Counted from the first letter of the stretch, positions 7,496-17,672 are shown. The stretch is 64,000 nucleotides of DNA from Acinetobacter defluvii (GCF_001704615.3 NZ_CP029397.2:1426001-1490000); one strand, 5' to 3'. Numbers and translations: made by a program. Notes: a model not told the origin generated them from the letters alone.

Positions 7496-8692
7496 TTATT
7501 TTTTAGCAAGGTCTACAGCAGCAGTAAACAATACATCGGTAGAGGAATTTAGTGCAGTTTCAGTTGAATCTTGCAACACGCTGATCACCATACCAATCGC
7601 AACGACTTGCATAGCGATTTCACTTGGAATACCAAATAAACCACATGCCACAGGAATCAATAATAAAGAACCGCCAGCAACTCCTGAAGCACCACATGCA
7701 GTCACCACAGCGACCACAGATAAAATCATCATTGTTACAAAATCTACATGAATGTTTAGGGTATTCACAGTGGCTAATGTTAGTACAGTAATAGTAACGG
7801 CTGCACCTGCCATATTGATGGTTGCCCCTAAAGGTATAGCAACACCGGCAGTAGCTTCATCGACACCCAAACGCTTCGCTAGGTCTAGATTCACAGGAAT
7901 ATTTGCAGCGGAGCTACGTGTAAAGAATGCGGTAATTCCACTTTCTTTTAAACACTTTAATACCAAAGGGTAAGGGTTACGGCGCATCACGAGCGCTACC
8001 AACAATGGATTAATTACTAAAGCGACAAAGAACATCGTTGCAACAAGTACTGCAATTAAATGCGCATAGTTTTCTAAAGTTTCTAATCCTGCTTGAGCAA
8101 AAGTTGCAACGACTAAACCAAAAATACCAATCGGTGCAAGGCTAATTACAATACGAATAATCGAGTTAATTGCCTCAGCAACATCTGTTACCACTTGTTT
8201 GGTCGTATCTGAGCCATGACGTAAAGCTGCGCCTAATCCAACCGCCCAAGCCAGAATGCCAATGAAGTTCGCTTCAGACAGCGCTGTGATAGGATTGGTA
8301 ATAAAACTTAAAAGCAAATTTTTTAAGACTTCTGAAACACTACCAGGGGGTTGTAATGCAACCTCAGAAGCACTGGTAAAAACTAAAGTGCTTGGAAATA
8401 TAAGGCTTGCAAATACAGAGCTAAATGCTGCTAAGAGCATGCCAGCCGCATATAACATTAAAATAGGTTTCAACTGACGGTTGCTTTGCCCGACTCTAAA
8501 ATTTGCAATGGATGACATCACCAAGACAAATACTAAAATCGGCGCAACAGATTTTAATGCTTTAATGAAAATGTCACCTAAAATACTGACATATGCAGCC
8601 GCATCTGGAAAAAGATATGCAACTATAAAGCCAAGTACAATGGCAATAAGAATACGTGTAACTAAACTTAAACGTGCTAGGGCAGCGAACAT
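7496..8692 (-). CDS. sstT: Serine/threonine:sodium symporter SstT
   Basis: 398-residue inner-membrane transporter of the dicarboxylate/amino acid:cation symporter (DAACS) family that imports L-serine and L-threonine with sodium. The N-terminus ([22 protein letters not shown]), the serine-rich [20 protein letters not shown] segment near residue 255 and [13 protein letters not shown] near 287 are SstT landmarks, and the length fits. About eight to nine membrane spans and re-entrant loops are expected. It is separated by 163 bases from the sulfate permease gene upstream, so it likely has its own promoter. Confidence 0.92.
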   Translation of the reverse strand: MFAALARLSLVTRILIAIVLGFIVAYLFPDAAAYVSILGDIFIKALKSVAPILVFVLVMSSIANFRVGQSNRQLKPILMLYAAGMLLAAFSSVFASLIFPSTLVFTSASEVALQPPGSVSEVLKNLLLSFITNPITALSEANFIGILAWAVGLGAALRHGSDTTKQVVTDVAEAINSIIRIVISLAPIGIFGLVVATFAQAGLETLENYAHLIAVLVATMFFVALVINPLLVALVMRRNPYPLVLKCLKESGITAFFTRSSAANIPVNLDLAKRLGVDEATAGVAIPLGATINMAGAAVTITVLTLATVNTLNIHVDFVTMMILSVVAVVTACGASGVAGGSLLLIPVACGLFGIPSEIAMQVVAIGMVISVLQDSTETALNSSTDVLFTAAVDLAKK

Positions 8693-8855
8693 AGTGAAAC
8701 CTGAGTTGCCTTAAACTGGGCTAAAATCAATAAACAAGCCTACTATTCTATACCTAAAACTTCTCATAAATTGAAACAATTTCATATAAAAAATAAACCA
8801 TTAAAAAATATAAAAATTTTTAAAAACCAAGGTTAATCGATTGGGTGATGAGTGA

Positions 8856-10604
8856 TCATTTAGCCTCACTTTTCCTTGCACAAAAGGTTTGTGCATCTAA
8901 TTCATACATAGCTTGATAATGAGTTAAATAGAGATTACCACTTAATTCTTGCAGTAATTTAGAGATTTTTAAGCGATCCATGACAGGTCCTTTGACTTCG
9001 GACAAATGTAGTTGAATCTTTAACTTGGTGAGTTCTGCATTGATATCTTCTAACGCTTCCAACGCACTAAGATCGATATTACTGATACTAGAACAATTCA
9101 TCACGACATGATGTAAATCTTGATTTTTGCTGACTTCGGCAATAATAAATTCTTTTAAGGTATTGGCATTTAAAAAAGTTAAATTTTCATCAATACGAAT
9201 CGAAATAATGTTGGCACTGGTAACGACTTCATGTCGGGAAATATTTCTAAAATGTTGAGTCCCTTCCACCAAGCCAATCACGGCGATATGTGGACGGCTA
9301 ATTCTCCAAAGAAGCAATATAAAAGTTGAAACAATACCAATAATTAAACCTGTGGAAATATCAATGCACAGCACACCAAAAAAAGTAACCCACATGGCGA
9401 TGCCATCGGCTTTTGAATAACGCCAAGCTTCAATGAAAGGTTTAAAATCCACTAATTTCCAAATAGATACAATGATTGTTGCGGCTAAGGCTGCAAGGGG
9501 TAATGCTTTAAAAATTCCAGTGAAATATAAACTCACAATAATAATTAGGAGGGAAGATAATACTCCCGCCATAGGCGTTTTTGCACCTGCATCGGCATTG
9601 ACCACGGTACGAGATAAACTTCCTGTGACAGGGAAAGAAGAGCTAAATCCTGCACTTAAATTTGCCAAGCCCAGTGCAACCAACTCTTGGTTACTATTTA
9701 ACTCACTTCGCTTTTGAAATGCGGTAGCCTGTGCAATCGAAATCGATTCTACAAAACTTACCATTGTGATCATGGCAGCACCAGGAAGAAGCTGAATCAC
9801 TAAATCCCAAGACCAAAATGGCATGGAAAGCGGTGGGAATCCTGATGGAATTTCCCCAACAGTTTTTAATCCAAGCTGTTCTAGAGGAAAAAATTGTACC
9901 AAAGCAATCGAAAAAAAGACTAAAAATAATGGAATAGCTTTATTAATAAAAATAATAATATTTTTATTTAATTTTGCCAAAGAAAAGCCAATCAGTTGAG
10001 GGGCATAGATCAACAATAAAATCGCACTCATACCAAAAACTAAAGTAGGAAAATGAATGAGTGCAATATATTCAAAAGTAGATTGTGCAAATTCAATAAT
10101 ATTTCCAGATTTTAAGGGAAGATTTACCAAGAACTTGAGTTGGCTTAAAGCAATTAAAACTGCTGAAGCGATAATAAAACTTTTAATGACAGGATGGCTG
10201 ATTAAGCGAATTAAAAAACCAAATCTAAAAATACCGAGTAGAGTGGAAAGGATACCGACCAGCACTGCCAATAAACATGCAGCTTGAATATATACAGGCG
10301 AGCCTATCTCATATAAAGGTTGTAAAGTAGCGAATGTCATCATTGAGATCAATGCCACAGGTCCAATCGACAAAGTTGGACTGCCCCCGACAATTGCATA
10401 AACAATCATCGGTAGAATACTGGCATATAAACCTGTAATAGGTGGTAGGCCTGCTACCATTGCATACGCCATGCCTTGAGGAACGAGCATTGCAATTACA
10501 ATCAGCGCCGCAAGTAAGTCTGCTTTAAAGGATGGAGCATTATAATGTTGAAGCCACTGCCAAGCAGGAAAGATCGAACTCAATTTGAACTGAGTCTTAG
10601 GCAT
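8856..10604 (-). CDS. SulP-family anion transporter with STAS domain
   Basis: 582-residue inner-membrane protein. The SulP transport domain (about 25-430) shows PQGMAYAMVAGLPPITGLYAS near residue 42 and GSLSRTVVNADAGAKTPMAGVLSS near 325. A C-terminal cytoplasmic STAS domain (about 460-565) contains the VMNCSSISNIDLSALEAL helix. Families of this kind carry sulfate, bicarbonate or dicarboxylates; the anion cannot be decided here, and no cysteine or carbonic anhydrase gene is adjacent. ATG at 10604 is the first start after an AT-rich 279-base region. Confidence 0.9.
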   Translation of the reverse strand: MPKTQFKLSSIFPAWQWLQHYNAPSFKADLLAALIVIAMLVPQGMAYAMVAGLPPITGLYASILPMIVYAIVGGSPTLSIGPVALISMMTFATLQPLYEIGSPVYIQAACLLAVLVGILSTLLGIFRFGFLIRLISHPVIKSFIIASAVLIALSQLKFLVNLPLKSGNIIEFAQSTFEYIALIHFPTLVFGMSAILLLIYAPQLIGFSLAKLNKNIIIFINKAIPLFLVFFSIALVQFFPLEQLGLKTVGEIPSGFPPLSMPFWSWDLVIQLLPGAAMITMVSFVESISIAQATAFQKRSELNSNQELVALGLANLSAGFSSSFPVTGSLSRTVVNADAGAKTPMAGVLSSLLIIIVSLYFTGIFKALPLAALAATIIVSIWKLVDFKPFIEAWRYSKADGIAMWVTFFGVLCIDISTGLIIGIVSTFILLLWRISRPHIAVIGLVEGTQHFRNISRHEVVTSANIISIRIDENLTFLNANTLKEFIIAEVSKNQDLHHVVMNCSSISNIDLSALEALEDINAELTKLKIQLHLSEVKGPVMDRLKISKLLQELSGNLYLTHYQAMYELDAQTFCARKSEAK

Positions 10605-10883
10605 AAAAAAACCTATATCACATTTATGTATATATTATGCAGAAAAAATGCTAAGAATTATAGTCCAAATTTAATACTATTATGAAAAGCATGTTAATAA
10701 TTAAATAGAGCTTAAAAAGTAGACTTTGGTTACATTTAAAGCTGGGAAAATTAAGATAGAGTTTTTTATACGTTTCCTACTTGCGTATGCTGTAAAATTT
10801 TAGATATTTAACAAGTCAATAGGTTTGATATTAATGATTTGTTTAAAGTTTATACAAGGTTTCATTTAGAATAGAGTTTAATA

Positions 10884-11364
10884 GGGGCTTAGTAAGCTAC
10901 AGCGGGTTTTCACGGAGTAGTTTGGGCAAATTGAGGTACAAATTACTGTACCGATGATTGAAGCGATACTCCGTCTCTTTAAGATGCAGATAAAACATTT
11001 TCTTGTCAATTCCATTGAATTTAATTAAACACTTTTTTGCATATCCCCAAAATGATTCAATCTTATTTACCACGAACACGACGTGCCCTAAAGTAAGATT
11101 CATCAAGCTCAACGACACCTTCAAAAGGAGAAATTTTTTCATAAGCTTGGGCTATTTTATGATTTTTGATGAAGATTGAATTGATAGATCGGACAGAAAT
11201 ATTGGTTAATTCAGCGGTGTCAGTAGCAGTAAAATTCATGGCAAAAAAGCGAATAATCTGTCTGAATTTCGCTTCTATAATTTTAGAACGTAAATAGTAT
11301 CTATTTTTATGTTTCATATTAGGAAGTTACCATATAATTTAGATATGTTTACTTCCTAAGCCCC
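10884..11364 (-). mobile_element. Deleted IS1595-family insertion sequence remnant
   Basis: 481-base element bounded by imperfect inverted repeats: GGGGCTTAG at 10884-10892, and its complement CTAAGCCCC at 11356-11364, with a few further matching bases inside. Between them lie the N- and C-terminal parts of an IS1595-type transposase with the whole centre missing, so it cannot move on its own. The 8-base flanks do not match, so no target duplication is visible. The outer ends could still be recognised by a full-length relative elsewhere. Confidence 0.75.
10897..11317 (-). pseudogene. IS1595-family transposase with internal deletion and frameshift
   Basis: The N-terminal part (from ATG at 11317) has the helix-turn-helix-like ATDTAELTNISVRSINSIF and reaches the first catalytic aspartate in VELDESYF, then stops after RARRVRGK at about 11063. 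In a different frame, directly afterwards, the C-terminal part resumes at NKIESFWGYAKKCL and ends in LLRENPL at 10897. In intact relatives well over 50 residues, including the rest of the catalytic triad, separate these two motifs. A single deletion between VRGK and NKIESFWG explains both the loss and the shift. Confidence 0.8.
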
Positions 11365-11399
11365 TAAGCAATTACAGCTCTATTTATTTCTCTGTAAAA

Positions 11400-12272
11400 T
11401 TATTCTAAGGTAATTTTACTCCAAGATTCATAAAGTTTTACTGCGGTAGAAAAATCACTATCTGGCTTTGCCAAAGCATCTGCAGCTTGAATTAAGCTTT
11501 GCGTTAAGCCAATTACAGGCGCTGATAATTTTGCTTCTCGGATTAAATCTATGGCAATGCCTGTGTCTTTAGCCAAAAGTGGTAGGGCAAAAGTCAAAGG
11601 AAATTCACGGCTGAAAATACGTTGTGGTAATGCAGTTTCGGTAACGCCACTTTTACCACTCGAAGCATTAATACAAGCTAAGGCTTCATTTAAATTCACA
11701 CCATGTGCTTTAAGGGTAGTAAATCCTTCGGCAGCTGCACACAGGTGGACTGCCATCATCATATTGTTAATGGCTTTGACGGCAAAACCTGCACCAGAGC
11801 CACCTACAAGTTTGATAAGTTTGCCCATCGCTTGCATGGCTGGTAGCGCTTGTTCAAATGCACTTTGATCTCCACCCACCATAAAGGTCAGCGTTGCATT
11901 TTCTGCGCCAACGGTTTGTCCACTAACAGGTGCATCTAAAAAATAAACATCTTGCTCAGCCAAGTATTGTGCTTGCTTTTTGGCAGACTCCGGTACACCA
12001 CTGGTACAGTCCACCCAAATACTGCCTTTTTTAAGATATACTTGTGATAAAATATCATCAACTTCTTGACTGGTGGGTAAACAAGAAAAAATCACATCTG
12101 CCTGAGCGGCTTTTTGTAAATCAACAGCTTGTGTCCCATATTCAGCTGCATGTTGTTTGGCTTTGTCCTGATTTCTATTCCATACATAGACGTCATTAAA
12201 ATGTTTAGGTAAGTGCGCAGCCATACGATAGCCCATTGCGCCTAAGCCAATAAATGCAACTGATTGGATCAT
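11400..12272 (-). CDS. Beta-hydroxyacid dehydrogenase (NAD(P)-dependent)
   Basis: 290-residue cytoplasmic oxidoreductase of the 3-hydroxyisobutyrate dehydrogenase/tartronate semialdehyde reductase family. The Rossmann motif GLGAMGYRMA is at residue 9, the substrate loop DAPVSGQTVGA near 115 and the catalytic lysine in GAGFAVKAINNMMM near 167. The substrate is uncertain: it is a paralogue of mmsB at 32790 but is not in the valine operon. The start at 12272 lies 3 bases after the stop of the PhaC-like gene at 12276, so the two are cotranscribed. The IS remnant sits 36 bases beyond its 3' end. Confidence 0.82.
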   Translation of the reverse strand: MIQSVAFIGLGAMGYRMAAHLPKHFNDVYVWNRNQDKAKQHAAEYGTQAVDLQKAAQADVIFSCLPTSQEVDDILSQVYLKKGSIWVDCTSGVPESAKKQAQYLAEQDVYFLDAPVSGQTVGAENATLTFMVGGDQSAFEQALPAMQAMGKLIKLVGGSGAGFAVKAINNMMMAVHLCAAAEGFTTLKAHGVNLNEALACINASSGKSGVTETALPQRIFSREFPLTFALPLLAKDTGIAIDLIREAKLSAPVIGLTQSLIQAADALAKPDSDFSTAVKLYESWSKITLE

Positions 12273-12275
12273 TAT

Positions 12276-13397
12276 TTAGTCCTTAAATTTTGTTGAACGT
12301 TCATCTAACCATTGGGCAAGCTTTGGCCAAAATTCTTCAGCACTTTTTAAACTTGACATCAGTCCCAAATGCCCACCAGGAATTAGAGTAAACGTGACAT
12401 CACTACTGTTTGTCAATTGGGTCAAAGGCTTAACCGAGGCTGCTGTGACCATTTGATCATTCATTCCTGCACCAACCAAGAGAGGACAATCAATATTTTT
12501 TAATTCAATGATTTTATCTCTTAATTGAATTGTGCCTTTTTTTAGTGGATTTTGCAGCCAAATATTAAACAACATGTCTTGGTTTACACCGCCAGGATAA
12601 TCAATCATGTGATTTAAAAAATTACCCAAAGTTGCATGTTCGTGTAAAAGTTGTTCGTTGTCTAGATTTAATAAAAGCTGTTTATGTCCTTCATACCAAC
12701 CTTTTGGGTCTAAAACTTTAAAACCAATTGCATTTAAAATCCCAGGTGTATGGAGTACTTTTTTAGGAATAATGCCATGATAGATAGTTTTTTGAATTTT
12801 AAGATTTTTAGATAACAGCATATTGAGATGTTTATATAACTTACCAATACCGCCTGAGGAATAGCTGTCAATCGGACTACCTAAAACAATCAAGTTTTTC
12901 ACATAATTTGGTTGTCTTAGTGCTGTATAAAGCAGCACAAAAATGCCTGCCATGCTCCAACCATGTAAAGAAATTTGGTCGCTTTTAGAATGTTCACGAA
13001 TTCTGTTTATACAATATGGAATTGCTTCATCAATAAAGTTTAAGAAATTAAGATAACGATGTTTGTAGCTTAATTTCCCCCAATCCAATAAATAAACATC
13101 AAAACCTTGTTCCGTAAAATATTTAATTAAAGAACGGTAAGGGTATAAGTCGTATATCGCCATATTAATCGCAAGTGGTGCAACAAAAACCAGCGGTTCT
13201 TGGTATTTTCGTTCAGTTGCTGCATAAAAACGGATTTTGGCATGATTATATTGCGCAATCACTTCATAGGGGGTACTTTGCGATAAAACTAATGATTTAC
13301 CATTGAAAATACGTCTAGATAAATTTTTAATTTTGCTCGAACGGACTTGAGAAATACTCTTTAATTGTTCCATAAGGCGTTTTAGTCCAGAAATCAT
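12276..13397 (-). CDS. PhaC-like alpha/beta hydrolase
   Basis: 373-residue protein related to polyhydroxyalkanoate synthases: VFVAPLAINMAIYDLYPYRS near residue 69, VYLLDWGK near 101 and LVGAGMNDQMV near 308 are characteristic. In true PHA synthases the nucleophile is a cysteine in a GxCxG lipase box; here the elbow reads GWSMAG, with serine, near 147. It is therefore more likely an esterase or acyltransferase than a polymerase. The His in IPGGHLGLMSS near 341 completes a triad. It is cotranscribed with the downstream dehydrogenase and divergent from metZ, with about 114 bases between the two starts. Confidence 0.78.
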   Translation of the reverse strand: MISGLKRLMEQLKSISQVRSSKIKNLSRRIFNGKSLVLSQSTPYEVIAQYNHAKIRFYAATERKYQEPLVFVAPLAINMAIYDLYPYRSLIKYFTEQGFDVYLLDWGKLSYKHRYLNFLNFIDEAIPYCINRIREHSKSDQISLHGWSMAGIFVLLYTALRQPNYVKNLIVLGSPIDSYSSGGIGKLYKHLNMLLSKNLKIQKTIYHGIIPKKVLHTPGILNAIGFKVLDPKGWYEGHKQLLLNLDNEQLLHEHATLGNFLNHMIDYPGGVNQDMLFNIWLQNPLKKGTIQLRDKIIELKNIDCPLLVGAGMNDQMVTAASVKPLTQLTNSSDVTFTLIPGGHLGLMSSLKSAEEFWPKLAQWLDERSTKFKD

Positions 13398-13511
13398 AAA
13401 AGTTTGATCGAAGTCTAAGCGATAATTTCACATTATACCTTGACCTTAAATACATTAGACGCTCAAAATGTTAGCAATACTTTACAAAGGCAGTGGATCA
13501 CTGAATTTAAC

Positions 13512-14699
13512 ATGAGCCATCAAAACAACAGAGAATACCAACTTGATACATTAGCAATTCGCACAGGTCATACACGTAGTTTTGAGGGCGAGCATAGTGA
13601 GCCAATTTTCCTAACGTCATCTTTCGTTTGTGAAAATGCGGCTGATGCTGCTGCTAAATTTTCAGGGCAAATTGAAGGCAATACCTATTCGCGTTATACC
13701 AACCCAACGGTACAGGCTTTTGAAAAACGTTTAGCAGTTTTAGATGGCGCAGAACGCGCAGTGGCAACCAGTTCAGGTATGGCAGCGGTACATGCAGTAT
13801 GTATGGCATATCTTAAAGCGGGTGATCATGTGATTTGTTCACGTGCAGTGTTTGGTTCAATTATTTCTTTATTTGAAAAATATGTAGTTAAATTTGCAGT
13901 TGAGGTCACTTTTGTAGATTTGGAAGATTTAGACGCTTGGAAAAATGCTATACGTCCAAACACACGGTTACTTTTCATTGAAACACCTTCAAACCCATTG
14001 GCACAAGTGGGTGACATGCAAGCCATTGCGGATATTGCCCATGCACATGGTGCATTGTTTGCTGTGGATAATACTTTCTGCACGCCTGTTTTACAGCAGC
14101 CAATCAAATTTGGTGCAGACTTAATTGTATATTCATCCACCAAATATATTGATGGTCAAGGTCGTGCATTAGGGGGGGCAGTTGTTGGTAAAGATACACT
14201 TGTTGAAGAAATTAATAGTGTGATCCGTACCTTAGGTAACTCGATGAGCCCATTTAATGCATGGGTATTTTTGAAAGGTTTAGAAACCCTTAGTTTACGC
14301 ATGAAAGCACATTGTGAAAGTGCTCAAAAACTTGCAGAGTGGTTAGACGCACATCCAAAAGTTGAAAAAGTTTATTATGCAGGTTTAGCACATCATGCAG
14401 GGCATGAATTGGCGAAAAAACAACAATCAGGTTTTGGTGGCGTGGTATCTTTTGTTGTGAAAGGTGAGCGTGAAGGGGCATGGACAGTGATTGATCACAC
14501 TCGTTTCTTATCCATTACCAGTAATTTGGGGGATGTAAAGTCAACCATTACGCATCCTGCAACGACTTCTCATGGCAGAATGACTGCTGAAGCAAAACAA
14601 GCAGCAGGTATTGTTGAGGGGCTTATTCGTGTATCTGTGGGTTTAGAAAACATCGATGATATTATCGGTGACCTTTCTCATGGCTTAGATTTAATTTAG
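13512..14699 (+). CDS. metZ: O-succinylhomoserine sulfhydrylase
   Basis: Cytoplasmic PLP enzyme of the Cys/Met metabolism family that makes homocysteine from O-succinylhomoserine and sulfide in methionine synthesis. From the ATG at 13512 the protein is 395 residues (MSHQNNREYQLDTLAIRTGH), the usual length. The frame extends upstream to a TTG at 13440, but the extra 24 residues are not like the family. Seen are GNTYSRYTNPTV near 52, SSGMAAVHA near 82 and the PLP lysine in VYSSTKYIDGQGRALGG near 206. The symbol metZ rather than metB is chosen by overall resemblance. Confidence 0.88.
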   Translation: MSHQNNREYQLDTLAIRTGHTRSFEGEHSEPIFLTSSFVCENAADAAAKFSGQIEGNTYSRYTNPTVQAFEKRLAVLDGAERAVATSSGMAAVHAVCMAYLKAGDHVICSRAVFGSIISLFEKYVVKFAVEVTFVDLEDLDAWKNAIRPNTRLLFIETPSNPLAQVGDMQAIADIAHAHGALFAVDNTFCTPVLQQPIKFGADLIVYSSTKYIDGQGRALGGAVVGKDTLVEEINSVIRTLGNSMSPFNAWVFLKGLETLSLRMKAHCESAQKLAEWLDAHPKVEKVYYAGLAHHAGHELAKKQQSGFGGVVSFVVKGEREGAWTVIDHTRFLSITSNLGDVKSTITHPATTSHGRMTAEAKQAAGIVEGLIRVSVGLENIDDIIGDLSHGLDLI

Positions 14700-14795
14700 A
14701 ATCTGTTTGAATGCAATATATTGTATGCTCAAGTTTAAATTTTATTTTAGACTTGCGAAATGAAAATTTGAATCACTTTATGTTCGGAGAATTTT

Positions 14796-15125
14796 ATGAA
14801 CATTAATATGCTCATGCAGCAAGCTCAACGCATGCAAAAAGAAATGGAAAACAATGTTAAAAAGGCAAAAGAAGAGCTAGCTCAAACTGAAGTTCATGCC
14901 GAAGCAGGTGGTGGTTTAGTGAAAGTTACAATGACTTGCCGCAATGTCGTAAAACGCATTGAAATTAGCCCAGAATTATTACAAGACGATGCAGATATGA
15001 TCGAAGACTTGATTGCTGCTGCGATCAACGATGCTGCACGCCAAGCTGAAACTGTATCAGAAGCTAAAATGAAAGAAGCAAATGCAGGCATGGGTTTACC
15101 ACCTGGTCTTGCTGGTATGTTCTAA
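14796..15125 (+). CDS. ybaB: Nucleoid-associated protein YbaB/EbfC
   Basis: 109-residue DNA-binding protein that forms dimers and coats DNA. It begins [20 protein letters not shown], a helical segment, followed by the beta region [15 protein letters not shown] and ends [18 protein letters not shown], all standard for the family. Only 11 bases separate it from recR, the classic ybaB-recR pair. A GGAG ribosome binding site precedes the ATG. Confidence 0.93.
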   Translation: MNINMLMQQAQRMQKEMENNVKKAKEELAQTEVHAEAGGGLVKVTMTCRNVVKRIEISPELLQDDADMIEDLIAAAINDAARQAETVSEAKMKEANAGMGLPPGLAGMF

Positions 15126-15136
15126 GGACTGCCTAG

Positions 15137-15733
15137 GTGTTTAGTAACCGTTTTGATCAATTGGTACAAGCTTTAAGAATATTGCCAAGTGTTGGGCCAA
15201 AGTCGGCGCAGCGCATGGCATTGCATTTGATTATGAAAAATCAAGAAGGTGCACTCGCTTTGGCCCATGCTTTAAATGAAGCGACTTCTTATATTCATGA
15301 ATGTCGCATTTGTCATTCTTTAACCGAAAATGAAATTTGTGATATTTGCCAGTCTACAGAACGTAATGATGAGATTTTATGTGTGGTCGAGTCGCCTGCG
15401 GATGTGATGGCAATTGAGCAAAGTGGTAGTTTTAAAGGAAAATATCACGTTTTAGGTGGACATTTATCGCCTTTAGATGGAATTGGACCTGAAGAAATTG
15501 GAATTCCTTATCTTGTGCAAAGGTTGTCAAATGGGCAGATTCAAGAGGTGATTTTGGCAACCAATGCTACTGTTGAAGGGCAAGCCACTGCACATTATTT
15601 GGTGGAAGCAACTAAACATTTAGGACTTCAAATGACACGTATAGCGCAAGGTGTTCCCCAAGGGGGCGAGCTTGAATATGTGGATAGTCATACCTTAAGC
15701 CAAGCGGTTCACAATCGAATGCAAATGAAATAA
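15137..15733 (+). CDS. recR: Recombination mediator RecR
   Basis: 198-residue DNA-binding protein of the RecFOR pathway that helps load RecA at gaps. A helix-hairpin-helix (ILPSVGPKSAQRMALHL) is near residue 14, the four-cysteine zinc finger CRICHSLTENEICDIC spans about 56-71, and a Toprim domain (ILCVVESPADVMAIE) begins near 79. It starts at GTG 15137 after AAGGA. Its stop codon is part of the terminator stem. Confidence 0.95.
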   Translation: MFSNRFDQLVQALRILPSVGPKSAQRMALHLIMKNQEGALALAHALNEATSYIHECRICHSLTENEICDICQSTERNDEILCVVESPADVMAIEQSGSFKGKYHVLGGHLSPLDGIGPEEIGIPYLVQRLSNGQIQEVILATNATVEGQATAHYLVEATKHLGLQMTRIAQGVPQGGELEYVDSHTLSQAVHNRMQMK

Positions 15734-15755
15734 GCACACGCTGTGCTTATTTTTT
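15731..15755 (+). terminator. Terminator of ybaB-recR
   Basis: A perfect 8-bp stem, TAAGCACA (15731-15738) with TGTGCTTA (15742-15749), loop CGC, then six T. The recR stop TAA is the first three bases of the stem. Confidence 0.9.
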
Positions 15756-16047
15756 GTGAGAACATTTGAATTCGCTATCCTGTAATATAAATGTTTACAA
15801 ATGTTCGTCAGAATTATAATTTAAAATTTGCATTTTTATGTCACGATGCCTATAAATCAAATTGAAGTGATTGTTTTTAAGCAGTATTTGAATATAAATG
15901 AATTTATAGAAGACTAAGTTCTAAAAACTATTTGTCAAATGCATGTGTTGTATTGATACTGCTGAAAAATATAACTTTTGTTGTAAATTACTTTAAAAAT
16001 ATTATATTTATATTTTATATATTAAGGTAAAATCAACATTCATCTAA
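15756..16047. other. AT-rich intergenic region upstream of rnd
   Basis: About 290 bases between the recR terminator and rnd. No small ORF with a convincing ribosome binding site, repeat or RNA structure was found. The rnd promoter should be near its right end. Confidence 0.4.
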
Positions 16048-17208
16048 ATGCAACATTTGACGCAAACAGGCATGTTTCAATTTATTCATCAGCAAAACGA
16101 ACTTGATCACGTTATTCATTTAATGCGTCAAAGTTCAATTTATGGGCTAGATACTGAGTTTATTAAAGTCGATACTTTATGGCCAAAACTTGGTGTGTTT
16201 CAAATTAATGTTTGTGATCAAGTGTTTTTACTTGATGGCACGACATTGGATTTGTCAGCATTTTGGGCGTCCATTTATCAAGCTGAACAAAATGTTTTTC
16301 ATGCGTGTAGTGAAGATATTGATTTGATTTATCATTACTCCCAAAAAAGTTGTTTAGAAAATGTCTTTGATACGCAAGTGGCGATGTCTTTTTTAGGACA
16401 TGGTTTGCAGGTTAGTTATCAGTCTGCTTTGAAAACAGTTTTAAATATTGATATTGATAAAGATCAAACGCGCTCAGATTGGTTGGCACGTCCATTAAGC
16501 TGTAAACAAATGAATTATGCTGCAAATGATGTTTTATATATCATGCAGTTAGCCACTGATTTAAAAAAGCAATTAACTGATAAAAATCTTTATGAATGTG
16601 TGGTTGAAGATTGTAACCATTTAACTTTTGAAATTGCACAAGAAACGCCGAAAGACAAACTTTATTGTGATATTGGTAATTATCGTCATTCACGCAAACA
16701 ATTAATGCAATTACAACAATTAAGTTTGTGGCGTGAAGAGTTAGCAAAAGCTTTAAATCAACCACGTAGTTTTATTTTGAAAAACTCAACCATGAATGAT
16801 TTGGTTGAGAAAAATCCAAAAAATAATTTTCAGTTATCACACGCTAAAGATATTCGTCCTCATATTGTGCGTGAACACGGTAAGACGATTTTAGATTTAT
16901 TGAAGTTTTTGCCAAATATAGAGGAGTGGCCTTTACGTATTGCACGTCCTATTAAGCATTCTTCACAAGAAATTGCACAGGCAATGGATGATTTGATTTT
17001 AAATACAAGCATTGAAATGGATATTCCTAAAGAAGTCATTATGCGTAAAAAGTGGTTAAGTGCGTTGTATCAGCATGTAGTGTTTCAAGGTGATGAGCAG
17101 GATTTACCTCGTTATTTGCTGGGTTGGCGTTATGACATTCTGACTCAGCCATTGCTTAAAATATTGTCTAAAGATAAACAATATTTAACCACTCAAATGG
17201 AAGTGTAG
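16048..17208 (+). CDS. rnd: Ribonuclease D
   Basis: 386-residue 3'-5' exoribonuclease that trims tRNA precursors. The DEDDy exonuclease domain holds the first acidic pair in GLDTEF (D35, E37), the second Asp in HACSEDIDLIYH near 94, and the Tyr-x3-Asp motif in MNYAANDVLYIMQL near 160. An HRDC-type C-terminal region follows (LWREELAKALNQPRSFILKN, near 230-300). The length is that of the family. The next gene, ycgL, follows at 159 bases and its product family is often encoded next to rnd. Confidence 0.92.
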   Translation: MQHLTQTGMFQFIHQQNELDHVIHLMRQSSIYGLDTEFIKVDTLWPKLGVFQINVCDQVFLLDGTTLDLSAFWASIYQAEQNVFHACSEDIDLIYHYSQKSCLENVFDTQVAMSFLGHGLQVSYQSALKTVLNIDIDKDQTRSDWLARPLSCKQMNYAANDVLYIMQLATDLKKQLTDKNLYECVVEDCNHLTFEIAQETPKDKLYCDIGNYRHSRKQLMQLQQLSLWREELAKALNQPRSFILKNSTMNDLVEKNPKNNFQLSHAKDIRPHIVREHGKTILDLLKFLPNIEEWPLRIARPIKHSSQEIAQAMDDLILNTSIEMDIPKEVIMRKKWLSALYQHVVFQGDEQDLPRYLLGWRYDILTQPLLKILSKDKQYLTTQMEV

Positions 17209-17366
17209 AATTTTATTGAATACTTGAATAAAAGATTAAAAAATGAATTGGTCAAAGAATTTACAAACAGCATAAAATAACGACTGATGCGTTAACAAAC
17301 GCTAATGTATCCATTGTTTTTTTCATGTATGCTGTCGCTTGAGTTTTAGTTATGCCGTTGAATAAG

Positions 17367-17672
17367 ATGCACTGTGATATTTATAAGTCGAGCAAAAAAG
17401 ATGAAATGTATCTTTATGTGGCTCGTCCGAATCATTCAAATGAAGCTGAGAATACAGATCCATTAGCGGTTTTGTCTGAGGCTTTGCGTGTTGCATTTGG
17501 TCGTGCAACGCATGTGATGCATTTGGAGTTAAGTGAATCTCGTAAACTTGCACGCGTGAATGTTTTGCATGTGATGGATTCATTACAAACCAAAGGCTAC
17601 TTTATTCAGATGCCGCCAGAGGGATTAATTAATCCAAATGCGGTAGAACCAGAGGGACTGCGTGGTGCTTGA
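17367..17672 (+). CDS. YcgL-domain protein
   Basis: 101-residue YcgL-family protein of unknown function; the family is small, soluble and often encoded next to rnd, as here. Family signs are the N-terminal [19 protein letters not shown] and the C-terminal [10 protein letters not shown]. The start is taken as ATG 17367 (MHCDIYKSS), which fits related Acinetobacter proteins as I recall them; an in-frame ATG at 17352 would add five residues. Its end overlaps the next start by 11 bases. Confidence 0.85.
   Translation: MHCDIYKSSKKDEMYLYVARPNHSNEAENTDPLAVLSEALRVAFGRATHVMHLELSESRKLARVNVLHVMDSLQTKGYFIQMPPEGLINPNAVEPEGLRGA

Noticed and set aside
10876..11372. Target-site duplication of the IS1595 remnant
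   Set aside because: The 8-base flanks (GTTTAATA and TAAGCAAT) do not match.
13440..13511. TTG start of metZ at 13440
   Set aside because: The extra 24 residues do not resemble the family; the family start is the ATG at 13512.
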